From positions 228,524 through 292,523 of the forward strand of contig NZ_LN929897.1 of NCBI RefSeq assembly GCF_001493375.1: DNA of 64,000 bases. The letters run 5' to 3'. The stretch comes from Streptomyces specialis (GTDB lineage Bacteria > Actinomycetota > Actinomycetes > Streptomycetales > Streptomycetaceae). Every line of letters begins with the position of its first letter. Within the stretch, counting starts at the first letter, position 1. The notes beneath the pieces were generated by a model. The model saw only the letters and a program-made list of their open reading frames with translations, was not told the origin of the DNA and made no database searches. Shown here in pieces: positions 16,375-25,253 of the stretch. The translations under genes and the position numbers were made by a program.

Positions 16375-17334
16375 TCAGTCCACCGTCACGTAGTCGGGGC
16401 CGGAGTACCGGCCGGTGCTCAGCTTCTGGCGCTGCATCAGCAGGTCGTTCAGCAGACTGGAGGCGCCGAAGCGGAACCAGCGCGGGCTGAGCCAGTCCTC
16501 GCCCGCCGTCTCGTTCACCAGCACCAGGTACTTCAGCGCGTCCTTGGCGGTGCGGATGCCGCCGGCCGGCTTGACGCCGATCCGGCGGCCGGTGGCGGCG
16601 TGGAAGTCGCGCACGGCCTGGAGCATCAGCAGGGTGTTGGCGGGGGTGGCGTTGACCGCGACCTTGCCCGTCGAGGTCTTGACGAAGTCGGCGCCCGCCA
16701 GCATCGCCAGCCACGACGCGCGGCGGATGGCGTCGTAGGTGGCCAGCTCCCCGTTCTCCAGGATCACCTTCAGATGCGCCCGGCCGCACGCCTCCTTCAC
16801 GGCCAGGATCTCCTCGAAGACCTCCATGTACCGCCCGGCGAGGAACGCGCCCCGGTCGATCACCATGTCGATCTCCGCCGCGCCCGCGGCGACCGCCTCG
16901 GCGGTGTCGGCCAGCTTCACGGAACGGGCCGCGCGCCCGGCCGGGAAGGCGGTCGCGACGGAGGCCACCGAGACGCCGGTGCCGCGCAGCGCCTCGACCG
17001 CCACGGCGGCCATGTCGGGATAGACGCAGATCGCGGCCACGGACGGGGCGGAGCGGTCGGCCGGGTCCGGCCGGACGCCCTTGGCGCACAACGCCCGCAC
17101 CTTGCCCGGGGTGTCGGCGCCCTCCAGCGTGGTCAGGTCGATCATGGAGATCGCCAGGTCGAGGGCGAACGCCTTCGCCGTCGTCTTGATGGAACGGGTG
17201 CCCAGCGCGGCGGCCCGGGCCTCCAGCCCGACGGCGTCGACTCCGGGCAGGCCGTGCAGGAAGCGGCGCAACGCGGCGTCGGTCGCGGTCACGTCCGCCA
17301 GGGGCAGTGCCGGTGCGGTGGTTGGCATGGTCAC
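16375..17334 (-). CDS. deoC: Deoxyribose-phosphate aldolase, 319 aa
   Basis: Class I aldolase splitting 2-deoxyribose 5-phosphate into glyceraldehyde 3-phosphate and acetaldehyde. The Schiff-base Lys is in DFVKTSTGK and the second active-site Lys in GVKPAGGIRT; EIDMVIDRG carries the conserved Asp. The start is taken as GTG at 17334: a -10-like TATGCT (17341-17346) ends 6 nt upstream, the same leaderless geometry as add and the phosphorylase gene. ATG at 17328 is the alternative. It heads a deoC-aldehyde dehydrogenase-short dehydrogenase operon. Confidence 0.93.
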   Translation of the reverse strand: MTMPTTAPALPLADVTATDAALRRFLHGLPGVDAVGLEARAAALGTRSIKTTAKAFALDLAISMIDLTTLEGADTPGKVRALCAKGVRPDPADRSAPSVAAICVYPDMAAVAVEALRGTGVSVASVATAFPAGRAARSVKLADTAEAVAAGAAEIDMVIDRGAFLAGRYMEVFEEILAVKEACGRAHLKVILENGELATYDAIRRASWLAMLAGADFVKTSTGKVAVNATPANTLLMLQAVRDFHAATGRRIGVKPAGGIRTAKDALKYLVLVNETAGEDWLSPRWFRFGASSLLNDLLMQRQKLSTGRYSGPDYVTVD

Positions 17335-17347
17335 CAGACCAGCATAT

Positions 17348-17359
17348 CTACGCGCGTAG
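17348..17359. promoter_or_regulatory. Nucleoside-catabolism operator, deoC copy
   Basis: Perfect CTACGCGCGTAG palindrome, one base upstream of the -10-like TATGCT of deoC on the minus strand, 13 nt before the GTG start. Identical to the sites before add and the purine nucleoside phosphorylase gene. Confidence 0.78.
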
Positions 17360-17471
17360 TGGCGTGTCACGTCCGGAACCGGACGACGGAGGAACGCGGG
17401 GACCGGCCGGCGGGGGTGGTGTTGCGGCGACCCGGCGGTCCCCGGCCGGGGTCTCCGGCAGAATCGGACGC

Positions 17472-17828
17472 ATGAGTGAGCCCCAGAAGTACGCGGATCG
17501 CGTCTACCGCTCTCCGGCCGCCATCCTGGCGGGAATCCTGCTGCTCGGCCTGGGGGGATGGCTGGGCGGGGACGCGATCGTGCGCGGTGACGGCCGGGCG
17601 CCCGTGACCGCCGCGTGCGTGCTGCTCTTCGCGGTGCCGCTGGTCGTGGCCTTCACCTTCCGGCCCGCGGTCTTCGCCTCCGACGAGCGTGTCCGGGTGC
17701 GCAACCCGTTCCGCACGGTCACGGCGCCCTGGGGCACCGTGGAGGCGATCCGGGCGAGCTACTCGACGGAGCTGCTGGCGGCCGGCAGCTCCCCGGGGGC
17801 GGGGGCCGGGGTGATGACCTCCAGGTAG
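17472..17828 (+). CDS. PH domain-like membrane protein, C-terminus lost, 118 aa
   Basis: Two hydrophobic helices (about residues 14-32 and 42-60) are followed by a PH-like strand region (VFASDERVRVRNPFRTVTAPWGTVEAIRASYS). Related Streptomyces proteins at this locus continue with a further PH-like section. Here the reading frame instead runs into the antisense of the phosphomutase gene from about 17,759 and stops at 17828. I infer that the last part is missing through a deletion or assembly collapse. Start ATG at 17472. Confidence 0.65.
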   Translation: MSEPQKYADRVYRSPAAILAGILLLGLGGWLGGDAIVRGDGRAPVTAACVLLFAVPLVVAFTFRPAVFASDERVRVRNPFRTVTAPWGTVEAIRASYSTELLAAGSSPGAGAGVMTSR

Positions 17829-19387
17829 CACTTGATCTTCGGCTCGGTGCCGCTGGGCCGGACGATCACGCGGGCCGAGGCGATGTCACCGGCCCCGGCG
17901 AGGGTGTAGCGCAGCCCGTCCGTCGGCGGCAGGGCCTCGGTGCCCCGGCTGAGGTCCTCGGCCATGGCGACCGGCAGGCCCGCCAGCGCGGCGGGCGGCG
18001 CGGCCCGCAGGCGTCGCATCGCGTCCGCGATCAGCGACAGGTCCGCCACCCGGACGGAGAGCTGGTCGGTGGCGTGGAGGCCGTGCGCCACGGCGATCTC
18101 GTCCAGCAGGCCGGTCAGCGTCCGCCCCCGCTCCTTCAGCTCCGAGGCCAGCTCGGCGATCCGGAGGGCGGCGGTGATCCCGTCCTTGTCGCGGACGCCG
18201 GACGGATCGACGCAGTACCCGAGGGCCTCCTCGTAGCCGAAGGCCAGACCGGGCACGCGGGCGAGCCACTTGAAGCCGGTGAGCGTCTCCTCGTACGGCT
18301 GCCCGGCCGCCGAGGCGATCTTCCCGACCAGGGAGGAGGAGACGATCGACGCGGCGAAGGTGCCGCGCACGCCCTGGCGCACCAGGTGCGTGGCGAGCAG
18401 CGCGCCGAGTTCGTCGCCGCGCAGCATGCGCCAGCCGCCGTCCGCCGCCGGGTCGGGAACGCCCACCGCGCAGCGGTCCGCGTCAGGGTCGTTCGCGATG
18501 ACCAGGTCGGGCCGAGGGTCGGCGGCGCGGGCCGCGGCGAGGGCCAGGTCCATCGCGCCGGGCTCCTCCGGGTTGGGGAAGGCCACCGTGGGGAAGTCCG
18601 GGTCGGGCGCGGCCTGTTCGGCCACCTCGACCGGGTCGGGGAAGCCCGCGCGGGCGAACGCGGCGGTCAGCACCGACCGGCCGACGCCGTGCATCGGCGT
18701 GTAGACGGCCAGGGCGGTACGCGGCGAGCCCGCCGTCAGCGCCGCGTCCGTGCGCGCCAGATAGGCGTCGACGATCTCCTCGCCGAGCACCTGCCAGCCG
18801 TCCTCGGCGCGGGGCACGGCGTGCAGCGGCCCCACGGCGGCGATCTCGGCGGCGATGTCGGCGTCCGCCGGCGGCACGATCTGGCTGCCCTCGCCGAGGT
18901 AGACCTTGTAGCCGTTGTCGCGCGGCGGGGTGTGGCTGGCGGTGACGGCCACCCCGGCGACCGCGCCGAGGTGGCGGATCGCGAAGGCCAGCACGGGCGT
19001 GGGCAGCGGGCGCGGCAGCAGCGCGGCGCGCAGCCCGGCGCCGGTCACCACGGCCGCGGTGTCGCGGGCGAAGTCGGCGCTGCGGTGACGGGCGTCGTAG
19101 CCGATGACGACCAGGCCGGGGGAGCGCTTCGCCAGGTACGCGGACAGGCCGGCGGCGGCGCGGATGACGACCGCGCGGTTCATGCGCGTCGGGCCGGCGC
19201 CCATCTCGCCGCGCAGCCCGGCCGTGCCGAACTGGAGCGTCCCGGCGAACCGTTCGGCGAGCGCCGGCGTCGCGCCCCCGGCGATCAGCTCCGCCAGCTC
19301 CGCGCGGGTGTCCGGGTCGGGGTCCTCGGCGAGCCACTCCCGGGCGCGGGCGAGCAGCGCCGCCCCGCCCTCGGTCTCCTGCGGCAT
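17759..19387 (-). CDS. Phospho-sugar mutase (phosphopentomutase/phosphoglucomutase type), 542 aa
   Basis: Alpha-D-phosphohexomutase superfamily. The phosphoserine loop reads VTASHTPPRDNGYKVY, the metal loop NDPDADRCAVG, the sugar loop GYEEALGYCVD and the phosphate-binding loop RPSGTEPKIKCYLEV. Beside nucleoside phosphorylase and deoC, a (deoxy)ribose 1-phosphate to 5-phosphate step is the likely role. ATG at 19387 has GAGAGGA 5 nt upstream, so the GTG at 19414 is rejected. Relatives carry about 20 more residues after LPAA; here the frame ends SSSVE inside the convergent gene, so the tail seems lost at about 17,775. Confidence 0.85.
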   Translation of the reverse strand: MPQETEGGAALLARAREWLAEDPDPDTRAELAELIAGGATPALAERFAGTLQFGTAGLRGEMGAGPTRMNRAVVIRAAAGLSAYLAKRSPGLVVIGYDARHRSADFARDTAAVVTGAGLRAALLPRPLPTPVLAFAIRHLGAVAGVAVTASHTPPRDNGYKVYLGEGSQIVPPADADIAAEIAAVGPLHAVPRAEDGWQVLGEEIVDAYLARTDAALTAGSPRTALAVYTPMHGVGRSVLTAAFARAGFPDPVEVAEQAAPDPDFPTVAFPNPEEPGAMDLALAAARAADPRPDLVIANDPDADRCAVGVPDPAADGGWRMLRGDELGALLATHLVRQGVRGTFAASIVSSSLVGKIASAAGQPYEETLTGFKWLARVPGLAFGYEEALGYCVDPSGVRDKDGITAALRIAELASELKERGRTLTGLLDEIAVAHGLHATDQLSVRVADLSLIADAMRRLRAAPPAALAGLPVAMAEDLSRGTEALPPTDGLRYTLAGAGDIASARVIVRPSGTEPKIKCYLEVITPAPAPGELPAASSSVE

Positions 19388-19421
19388 CGTTTCCTCTCCT
19401 CGCGTCGCGGTCACGTCGCGG

Positions 19422-20222
19422 TCAGATACGTCCTAGCACCCGCGCGAGGAGACCGCCCATCCGGGCGGCGGAGTCGCGGCCGGCCTGGAGGACCTCCTCG
19501 TGGTTGAGCGGCTCGCCGGTGATCCCGGCGGCGAGGTTGGTGACCAGCGAGATGCCCAGCACCTCGGCACCGGCCTCACGGGCGGCGATGGCCTCCAGCA
19601 CGGTGGACATCCCGACCAGATCGCCGCCGATGGCGCGGACCATCCGGATCTCCGCCGGGGTCTCGTAGTGCGGTCCGGGGAACTGGACGTAGACGCCTTC
19701 CTCAAGGCTGGGGTCGACCTCTTTGCACAGCGCGCGCAGCCGCGGCGAGTACAGGTCGGTCAGGTCCACGAAGTTGGCCCCGATGATGGGCGAGGTGGCG
19801 GTGAGGTTGATGTGGTCGCTGATGAGGACCGGCTGGCCGGGGCGCATGCCCTCGCGCAGACCGCCGCAGCCGTTGGTGAGGACCACGACCTTGCAGCCGG
19901 CCGCGACCGCCGTGCGCACGCCGTGGGCCACGGCCGCCACACCGTGTCCCTCGTAGTAGTGGGTGCGGCCGAGGAAGACCAGCGCCCGCTTCTCCCCCAC
20001 CCGGTGGGAGCGGATCCGCCCCGCGTGCCCCTCGACGGCGGGGGGCGGGAAACCGGGCAGTTCGGTGAAGTCGAACTCGTGCTGCGGTTCCCCCAGCTCG
20101 TCCGCCGCCGGGACCCAGCCGGAGCCCATGACCAGCGCGACGTCGTGGCCGGCGACCCCGGTCAGCTCCCGGATGCGGGCCGCCGCGGCGTCGGCCACGC
20201 CCTCGATATCAGATGCGTTCAC
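19422..20222 (-). CDS. Purine nucleoside phosphorylase, 266 aa
   Basis: Trimeric class purine nucleoside phosphorylase that converts (deoxy)inosine and (deoxy)guanosine to free base plus (deoxy)ribose 1-phosphate. Visible are the phosphate-site [16 protein letters not shown], the NGCGGL loop, the purine-binding [12 protein letters not shown] and VGMSTV...LVTNLAAG. The GTG start at 20222 has a -10-like TAGGCT (20229-20234) exactly 6 nt upstream and no Shine-Dalgarno, so it is probably leaderless. CTACGCGCGTAG lies at 20247-20258. The mutase gene follows 34 bp downstream, likely in the same operon. Confidence 0.93.
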   Translation of the reverse strand: MNASDIEGVADAAAARIRELTGVAGHDVALVMGSGWVPAADELGEPQHEFDFTELPGFPPPAVEGHAGRIRSHRVGEKRALVFLGRTHYYEGHGVAAVAHGVRTAVAAGCKVVVLTNGCGGLREGMRPGQPVLISDHINLTATSPIIGANFVDLTDLYSPRLRALCKEVDPSLEEGVYVQFPGPHYETPAEIRMVRAIGGDLVGMSTVLEAIAAREAGAEVLGISLVTNLAAGITGEPLNHEEVLQAGRDSAARMGGLLARVLGRI

Positions 20223-20246
20223 GCGCGAAGCCTAACCGGTATTTGC

Positions 20247-20258
20247 CTACGCGCGTAG
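20247..20258. promoter_or_regulatory. Nucleoside-catabolism operator, phosphorylase copy
   Basis: Third perfect copy of CTACGCGCGTAG, 24 nt upstream of the phosphorylase GTG and 12 nt upstream of its -10-like TAGGCT, that is, inside the -35 to -10 spacer region. Confidence 0.78.
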
Positions 20259-20327
20259 ATGTCGGCCGGGACCAAGACCACCTCACCGGCCCCACCGGCC
20301 CCGGCGCGGGGCCCGCCGGGACCCGGT

Positions 20328-20774
20328 TCAGCAGGGGCGCTTGCGCAGCTCCATCACGTAGTCGTGCGGGGCGCCGGCCGACTCCGCCGCGTCGGCGATC
20401 TCGCCGAGATAGCGGGCCGAGGGCAGGCCGCCCTCGTAGGCGTTCAGCACGTAGACCCAGGCCGCGACCGTGCCGTCCAGGGTGTGGACCTGGACCCGGG
20501 TGCGGCGGTAGATGCCGAGACCGACGCCCTCCCACCGGTCGAGGGCGTCCTCGTCCATGGGGGCGATGTCGTAGAGGGCGACGAAGACGTCCGACGCCGG
20601 CTGCGACACGGTTTCGACGATCGTGGCCAGGGCACCCTCCCAGCCCATCTCCTCGCCGCCGAAGGTGAGTCGCCAGCCGGTGATCCAGCCGGTGCCACGC
20701 AGGGGCGAGTGCGGTGCGCGACGGGACATCAGCCGGGGGTCGAGGTTTCCGGCGTATGCGGCGTAGAGGGACAT
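20328..20774 (-). CDS. Gamma-glutamylcyclotransferase-like protein, 148 aa
   Basis: Small cytoplasmic protein of the gamma-glutamylcyclotransferase fold. The N-terminal LYAAYAGNLDPRLM corresponds to the YGSN(L)-type substrate loop, with G-x-L-T-F-G-G-E in the following strand. The YDIAPMDEDALDRWEGVGLGIYRR segment has the conserved Asp/Glu region and the typical Leu-D-x-x-E-G-v-G pattern. Members cleave gamma-glutamyl peptides or act on related amides; true substrate unknown. It is divergent from the LpdA-like gene at 20870. Confidence 0.78.
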   Translation of the reverse strand: MSLYAAYAGNLDPRLMSRRAPHSPLRGTGWITGWRLTFGGEEMGWEGALATIVETVSQPASDVFVALYDIAPMDEDALDRWEGVGLGIYRRTRVQVHTLDGTVAAWVYVLNAYEGGLPSARYLGEIADAAESAGAPHDYVMELRKRPC

Positions 20775-20869
20775 GGGACTGAGCGTACGGGAGGGGCGGC
20801 GGTGGCGGTCGGTCCGGCGCCACAGGGCCCCGGGGCGAGATCGGGCGAGTGGTGCGAGACACTGGAAAC

Positions 20870-22309
20870 GTGACTCGGATCGTGATCATCGGTGGCGGAC
20901 CTGGCGGCTACGAGGCGGCGCTGGTGGCGGCCCAGCTCGGGGCGGAGGTGACCGTCGTCGACCGGGACGGGCTCGGCGGCGCCTCGGTGCTCACGGACTG
21001 CGTGCCCTCCAAGACCCTCATCGCGACCGCCGAGGTCATGACGGGCTTCGACTCCTCGCACGAGGAGCTCGGCATAGAGATCGACCACGACGGGGACGGC
21101 ATCGGGGACGAGGTGCGCGGCATCGGCGTGGACCTCGGGAAGGTCAACCGCCGGGTGAAGCGTCTCGCGCTGGCCCAGTCGCACGACATCACCGCGTCCG
21201 TCACCCGCGCGGGCGTCCGTGTGCTGCGCGGCCACGGCCGGGTGGAGCCGACGCAGTCCCCGGACGGTTCGCGCCGGGTCACCGTGGTCGGCACGGACGG
21301 CGAGTCCCGGAGCCTGGTGGCGGACTGCGTGCTGATCGCCACGGGCGGGACGCCGCGCGAGATCCCGGACGCCAGGCCGGACGGCGAGCGCATCCTCACC
21401 TGGACCCAGGTCTACGACCTCAAGGAGCTGCCCGAGGAGCTGATCGTGGTGGGCTCCGGCGTCACCGGCGCCGAGTTCGCCGGGGCGTACCAGGCGCTGG
21501 GCTCCCGGGTCACGCTGGTCTCCTCGCGGGACCGCGTGCTGCCCGGCGAGGACCCGGACGCCGCCGCCGTGCTGGAGGACGTCTTCCGCCGCCGGGGGAT
21601 GAACGTGATGGCCCGCTCGCGGGCCGCCGCGGCCAAGCGGGTGGGGAACCGGGTGGAGATCACGCTGGCCGACGGCCGGGTCATCTCCGGCACGCACTGC
21701 CTGATGGCGGTCGGCGCGGTGCCGAACACCTCGGGCATGGGCCTGGAGGAGGCGGGCGTCAAGCTCAAGGAATCCGGCCACATCTGGACCGACAAGGTCT
21801 CCCGCACCACCGCCCCCGGGGTGTACGCGGCGGGCGACTGCACGGGCGTGCTGGCGCTGGCCTCCGTCGCCGCGATGCAGGGCCGGATCGCGATGTACCA
21901 CTTCCTCGGCGACGCGGTGGCCCCGCTCGACCTGAACACCGTCTCGGGGAACATCTTCACCGACCCGGAGATCGCCACCGTCGGTTACAGCCAGAACGAC
22001 GTGGACGAAGGCCGGATCGACGCGCGCGGGGTGAAGCTGCCGCTGCTGCGCAACCCCCGGGCGAAGATGCAGGGGGTGCGGGACGGCTTCGTCAAACTGT
22101 TCGCGCGGCCCGGCACCGGGATCGTGGTCGGCGGGGTGGTCGTCGCCCCGCGGGCGAGCGAGCTGATCCATCCGATATCGATCGCGGTCGACAACAGTCT
22201 GACGGTGGAACAGATCGCAAAAGCGTTCACCGTGTACCCGTCTCTGTCCGGCTCGATCGCCGAAGCGGCCCGGCAGCTCCATACACGGAAACTCGCCGGT
22301 GGCCAGTAG
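20870..22309 (+). CDS. LpdA-like NAD(P)H:quinone oxidoreductase (flavoprotein disulfide reductase family), 479 aa
   Basis: FAD/NAD(P) enzyme with GGGPGGYEAAL at the N-terminus, a second GSGVTGAEF nucleotide fold near residue 190 and the FAD-binding YAAGDCTGVLALASVAAMQGR. The redox motif of dihydrolipoamide dehydrogenases (CxxxxC) is reduced here to SVLTDCVPSK: one cysteine is missing. This agrees with M. tuberculosis LpdA (Rv3303c), which is a quinone reductase, not a lipoamide dehydrogenase. GTG at 20870 lies 6 nt after a -10-like GACACT, so it may be leaderless. Confidence 0.87.
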   Translation: MTRIVIIGGGPGGYEAALVAAQLGAEVTVVDRDGLGGASVLTDCVPSKTLIATAEVMTGFDSSHEELGIEIDHDGDGIGDEVRGIGVDLGKVNRRVKRLALAQSHDITASVTRAGVRVLRGHGRVEPTQSPDGSRRVTVVGTDGESRSLVADCVLIATGGTPREIPDARPDGERILTWTQVYDLKELPEELIVVGSGVTGAEFAGAYQALGSRVTLVSSRDRVLPGEDPDAAAVLEDVFRRRGMNVMARSRAAAAKRVGNRVEITLADGRVISGTHCLMAVGAVPNTSGMGLEEAGVKLKESGHIWTDKVSRTTAPGVYAAGDCTGVLALASVAAMQGRIAMYHFLGDAVAPLDLNTVSGNIFTDPEIATVGYSQNDVDEGRIDARGVKLPLLRNPRAKMQGVRDGFVKLFARPGTGIVVGGVVVAPRASELIHPISIAVDNSLTVEQIAKAFTVYPSLSGSIAEAARQLHTRKLAGGQ

Positions 22310-22441
22310 GCACAGGTCAGCGCGGGGATCACGGGAAAGCGCCCCTGGCATATAGCACGCCGGGGGCGTACGCACAGACAACTTCGGTAATTCTGCGCAA
22401 CCGGCTGAAAGCAGATGGTCGTTGGGGTTACTGTCGGTTCC

Positions 22442-23386
22442 GTGTTCGCTGCAGAACGTCGTCAGATGATTCTTGAGATGGTGCGCGCCAACGGAGCCGT
22501 GTCGCTCCGTGAGCTCGCCCGCGTCGTCCAGACCTCAGAGGTGACCGTGCGGCGCGATGTCCGCGCCCTGGAGGCAGAAGGACTGCTGGACCGCAGACAC
22601 GGTGGCGCGGTCCTGCCGGGAGGGCTCGCCCGGGAGTCGGGCTTCCCCCAGCGTGCCCTGGCCGCGACGGCGGAGAAGACCGCCATCGCGGAGTACGCGG
22701 CCGGTCTGGTCCGGGAGGGCGAGGCCATCGTGGTCGGGGCCGGCACCACGACGCAGGAGCTGGCCCGCCGGCTGGCCCGGGTGCCGGGCCTCACGGTGGT
22801 CACCAACTCCCTGCTGGTCGCCCAGGCCCTGGCGCACGCCAACCGCGTGGAGGTGGTGATGACGGGGGGCACGCTGCGCGGCTCCAACTACGCGCTGGTG
22901 GGCAGCGGCGCCGAGCAGTCGCTGCTCGGGCTGCGGGTGAGCCGGGCGTTCCTCTCCGGCTCCGGGCTGACCGCCGACCGGGGCCTCTCCACGTCCAACA
23001 TGCTGGCCGCCAGCGTGGACCGGGCGCTGGTGCGCGCGGCGAGCGAAGTGGTGGTGCTCGCCGACCACACCAAGCTCGGCGCGGAGACGGCCTTCCAGAC
23101 CGTGCCCACGGACTCGATCACGCAGTTGGTCACCGATCAGCCGCCGCCCGAGTGCGAACGGGCGGGCCTGGAGCTGGAGGCCCTGGCGAATCAGGGGGTG
23201 CGCATCTCCGTGGCCGGCCCGTGCGTCACCGGTGGCGCCAAGCCGGGCCCCGAGCGCGGGGACCCGCCGCGCCGCGGGGACGCCCCGGTGCCGCCGCCGC
23301 GCGGCGGCGGCGCGCATCCCGGGCTCGGCGCGTCGCCGCCGCTCGGCCAGCGCATGCCGGACCTGGCCCCGTCGCGCCGCAGATAG
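22442..23386 (+). CDS. DeoR/GlpR family transcriptional regulator, 314 aa
   Basis: The N-terminal DeoR helix-turn-helix (RQMILEMVRANGAVSLRELA, then TSEVTVRRDVRALEAEG) is followed by the sugar-phosphate isomerase-like effector domain. Its IVVGAGTTTQELARRL loop and VMTGGTLRG and LADHTKLG motifs are typical. The C-terminal 60 residues are a Pro/Gly/Arg-rich tail. The start GTG at 22442 gives the usual FAAERRQ beginning. Its closeness to the deoC, phosphorylase and mutase genes makes it one candidate for the protein that reads CTACGCGCGTAG, though that palindrome looks more like a LacI-type site. Confidence 0.88.
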   Translation: MFAAERRQMILEMVRANGAVSLRELARVVQTSEVTVRRDVRALEAEGLLDRRHGGAVLPGGLARESGFPQRALAATAEKTAIAEYAAGLVREGEAIVVGAGTTTQELARRLARVPGLTVVTNSLLVAQALAHANRVEVVMTGGTLRGSNYALVGSGAEQSLLGLRVSRAFLSGSGLTADRGLSTSNMLAASVDRALVRAASEVVVLADHTKLGAETAFQTVPTDSITQLVTDQPPPECERAGLELEALANQGVRISVAGPCVTGGAKPGPERGDPPRRGDAPVPPPRGGGAHPGLGASPPLGQRMPDLAPSRRR

Positions 23387-23417
23387 CGGCGGTGGCCGGC
23401 GGTCCCGCGAGACGCCA

Positions 23418-23444
23418 CGGCCGCCGCCTGGAAGGCGGCGGCCG
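23418..23444. terminator. Terminator hairpin between deoR and accA2
   Basis: Perfect 11-bp stem CGGCCGCCGCC (23418-23428) with 23434-23444 and a 5-nt loop, placed between two convergent genes and usable by both. Confidence 0.7.
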
Positions 23445-23474
23445 GGCCTGGCCGTTCCGGACGGGTGTGCCGGA

Positions 23475-25253
23475 TCAGTCCTTGATCTCGCAGATGACCG
23501 CGCCGGAGGAGACCGAGGCGCCGACCTCGGCCTTGAGGCCGGAGACGGTGCCGGAGCGGTGCGCGTTGATGGGCTGCTCCATCTTCATCGCCTCCAGGAC
23601 GATGACCAGGTCCCCCTCCTCGACCTGCTGGCCGTCCTCCACGGCGACCTTGACGATGGTGCCCTGCATCGGGGAGGCCAGCGAGTCGCCGGTCGCCGCC
23701 GCGCCCGCGCGCTTGGCCGGCTTGCGGCGGGCGGGACGCGCCCCGCCCGCGACGGCCGCCCGCGCCAGCGGCATCGCCAGCGTGGCGGGCAGCGAGACCT
23801 CCAGGCGCTTGCCACCGACCTCGACGACGACCGTCTCGCGGACGTCGCCCTCTTCGGCTTCGCCACCCGCGCTGGGGTCGAACGGCGGGATGTCGGCGGC
23901 GAACTCCGTCTCGATCCACCGGGTGTGGACGCTGAACGGCTCGCCCTCCCGGCCGTTGACCTCGGGCGCGAACGCCGGGTCCTTGACGACCACGCGGTGG
24001 AACGTCAGCGCCGTCGCCATGCCCTCGACGCGGAACTCGGCCAGCGCCCGCGCCGCCCGCTCCAGCGCCTGCTTGCGCGTGGCGCCGGTGACGATCAGCT
24101 TGGCCAGCAGCGAGTCCCAGGCCGGGCCGATGACCGAGCCGGACTCCACGCCCGCGTCCAGCCGCACGCCGGGGCCGCTGGGCGGGGCGAAGAGGCTCAC
24201 GGTGCCGGGAGCGGGCAGGAAGTTCCGCCCGGGGTCCTCGCCGTTGATGCGGAACTCGAAGGAGTGGCCGCGCAGCGGCGGGTCGTCGTACCCCAGCTCC
24301 TCGCCCTCGGCGATGCGGAGCTGCTCGCGCACCAGGTCGATGCCCGAGATCTCCTCGGTGACCGGGTGCTCGACCTGGAGACGGGTGTTGACCTCCAGGA
24401 AGGAGATCGTGCCGTCCTGCCCGACGAGGAACTCGCAGGTGCCGGCGCCGACATAGCCGGCTTCCTTCAGGATGGCCTTGGAGGCCGAGTAGAGCTGCGC
24501 GTTCTGCTCCGGGGTGAGGTAGGGCGCCGGGGCCTCCTCGACGAGCTTCTGGTGGCGGCGCTGGAGCGAGCAGTCGCGGGTGGAGACGACGACCACGTTC
24601 CCGTGCTGGTCGGCCAGGCACTGGGTCTCCACGTGCCGCGGGCGGTCGAGGTACCGCTCGACGAAGCACTCGCCGCGGCCGAAGGCGACCGTGGCCTCGC
24701 GGACGGCCGACTCGTAGAGCTCCGGCACCTCTTCGAGGGTGCGCGCGACCTTCAGGCCGCGACCGCCGCCGCCGAAGGCGGCCTTGATGGCGATGGGCAG
24801 CCCGTGCTGCTCGGCGAAGGCCACCACCTCGTCGGCACCGGAGACGGGGTCCGGGGTGCCGGCGACCAGCGGCGCGCCGGCGCGCTGCGCGATGTGCCGC
24901 GCGGCGACCTTGTCGCCCAGTGAGCGGATCGCGTGGGGCGGCGGACCGATCCAGGTCAGGCCCGCGTCGATGACGGCCTGCGCGAACTCCGCGTTCTCGG
25001 AGAGGAATCCATACCCTGGGTGAATGGCGTCGGCCCCCGCGTCGGCGGCGGCCTTCAGGACTTTCTCGATGTCGAGATAGCTCGCGGCGGGGGTGTCACC
25101 GCCCAGCGCGAACGCCTCGTCCGTCGCCCGGACGTGCACGGCGTCCCGGTCCGGCTCGGCGTAGACGGCCACACTGGCGATGCCTGCGTCCCGGCAAGCC
25201 CTGGCGACCCTTACGGCGATTTCGCCGCGGTTGGCGATGAGCACCTTGCGCAC
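23475..25253 (-). CDS. accA2: Acyl-CoA carboxylase alpha subunit (biotin carboxylase/BCCP), 592 aa
   Basis: ATP-dependent biotin carboxylation plus biotin carrier. Residues 1-450 are biotin carboxylase: [14 protein letters not shown] start, glycine-rich ATP loop [28 protein letters not shown] and [16 protein letters not shown]. An Ala/Arg/Lys linker leads to the carrier domain with biotinylated Lys in EAMKMEQ near residue 560. GTG at 25253 follows AAGGAG by 7 nt. Length agrees with S. coelicolor AccA1/AccA2 (590). It would pair with PccB and AccE (29050-30888), and BirA (30991) would biotinylate it. Confidence 0.94.
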   Translation of the reverse strand: MRKVLIANRGEIAVRVARACRDAGIASVAVYAEPDRDAVHVRATDEAFALGGDTPAASYLDIEKVLKAAADAGADAIHPGYGFLSENAEFAQAVIDAGLTWIGPPPHAIRSLGDKVAARHIAQRAGAPLVAGTPDPVSGADEVVAFAEQHGLPIAIKAAFGGGGRGLKVARTLEEVPELYESAVREATVAFGRGECFVERYLDRPRHVETQCLADQHGNVVVVSTRDCSLQRRHQKLVEEAPAPYLTPEQNAQLYSASKAILKEAGYVGAGTCEFLVGQDGTISFLEVNTRLQVEHPVTEEISGIDLVREQLRIAEGEELGYDDPPLRGHSFEFRINGEDPGRNFLPAPGTVSLFAPPSGPGVRLDAGVESGSVIGPAWDSLLAKLIVTGATRKQALERAARALAEFRVEGMATALTFHRVVVKDPAFAPEVNGREGEPFSVHTRWIETEFAADIPPFDPSAGGEAEEGDVRETVVVEVGGKRLEVSLPATLAMPLARAAVAGGARPARRKPAKRAGAAATGDSLASPMQGTIVKVAVEDGQQVEEGDLVIVLEAMKMEQPINAHRSGTVSGLKAEVGASVSSGAVICEIKD

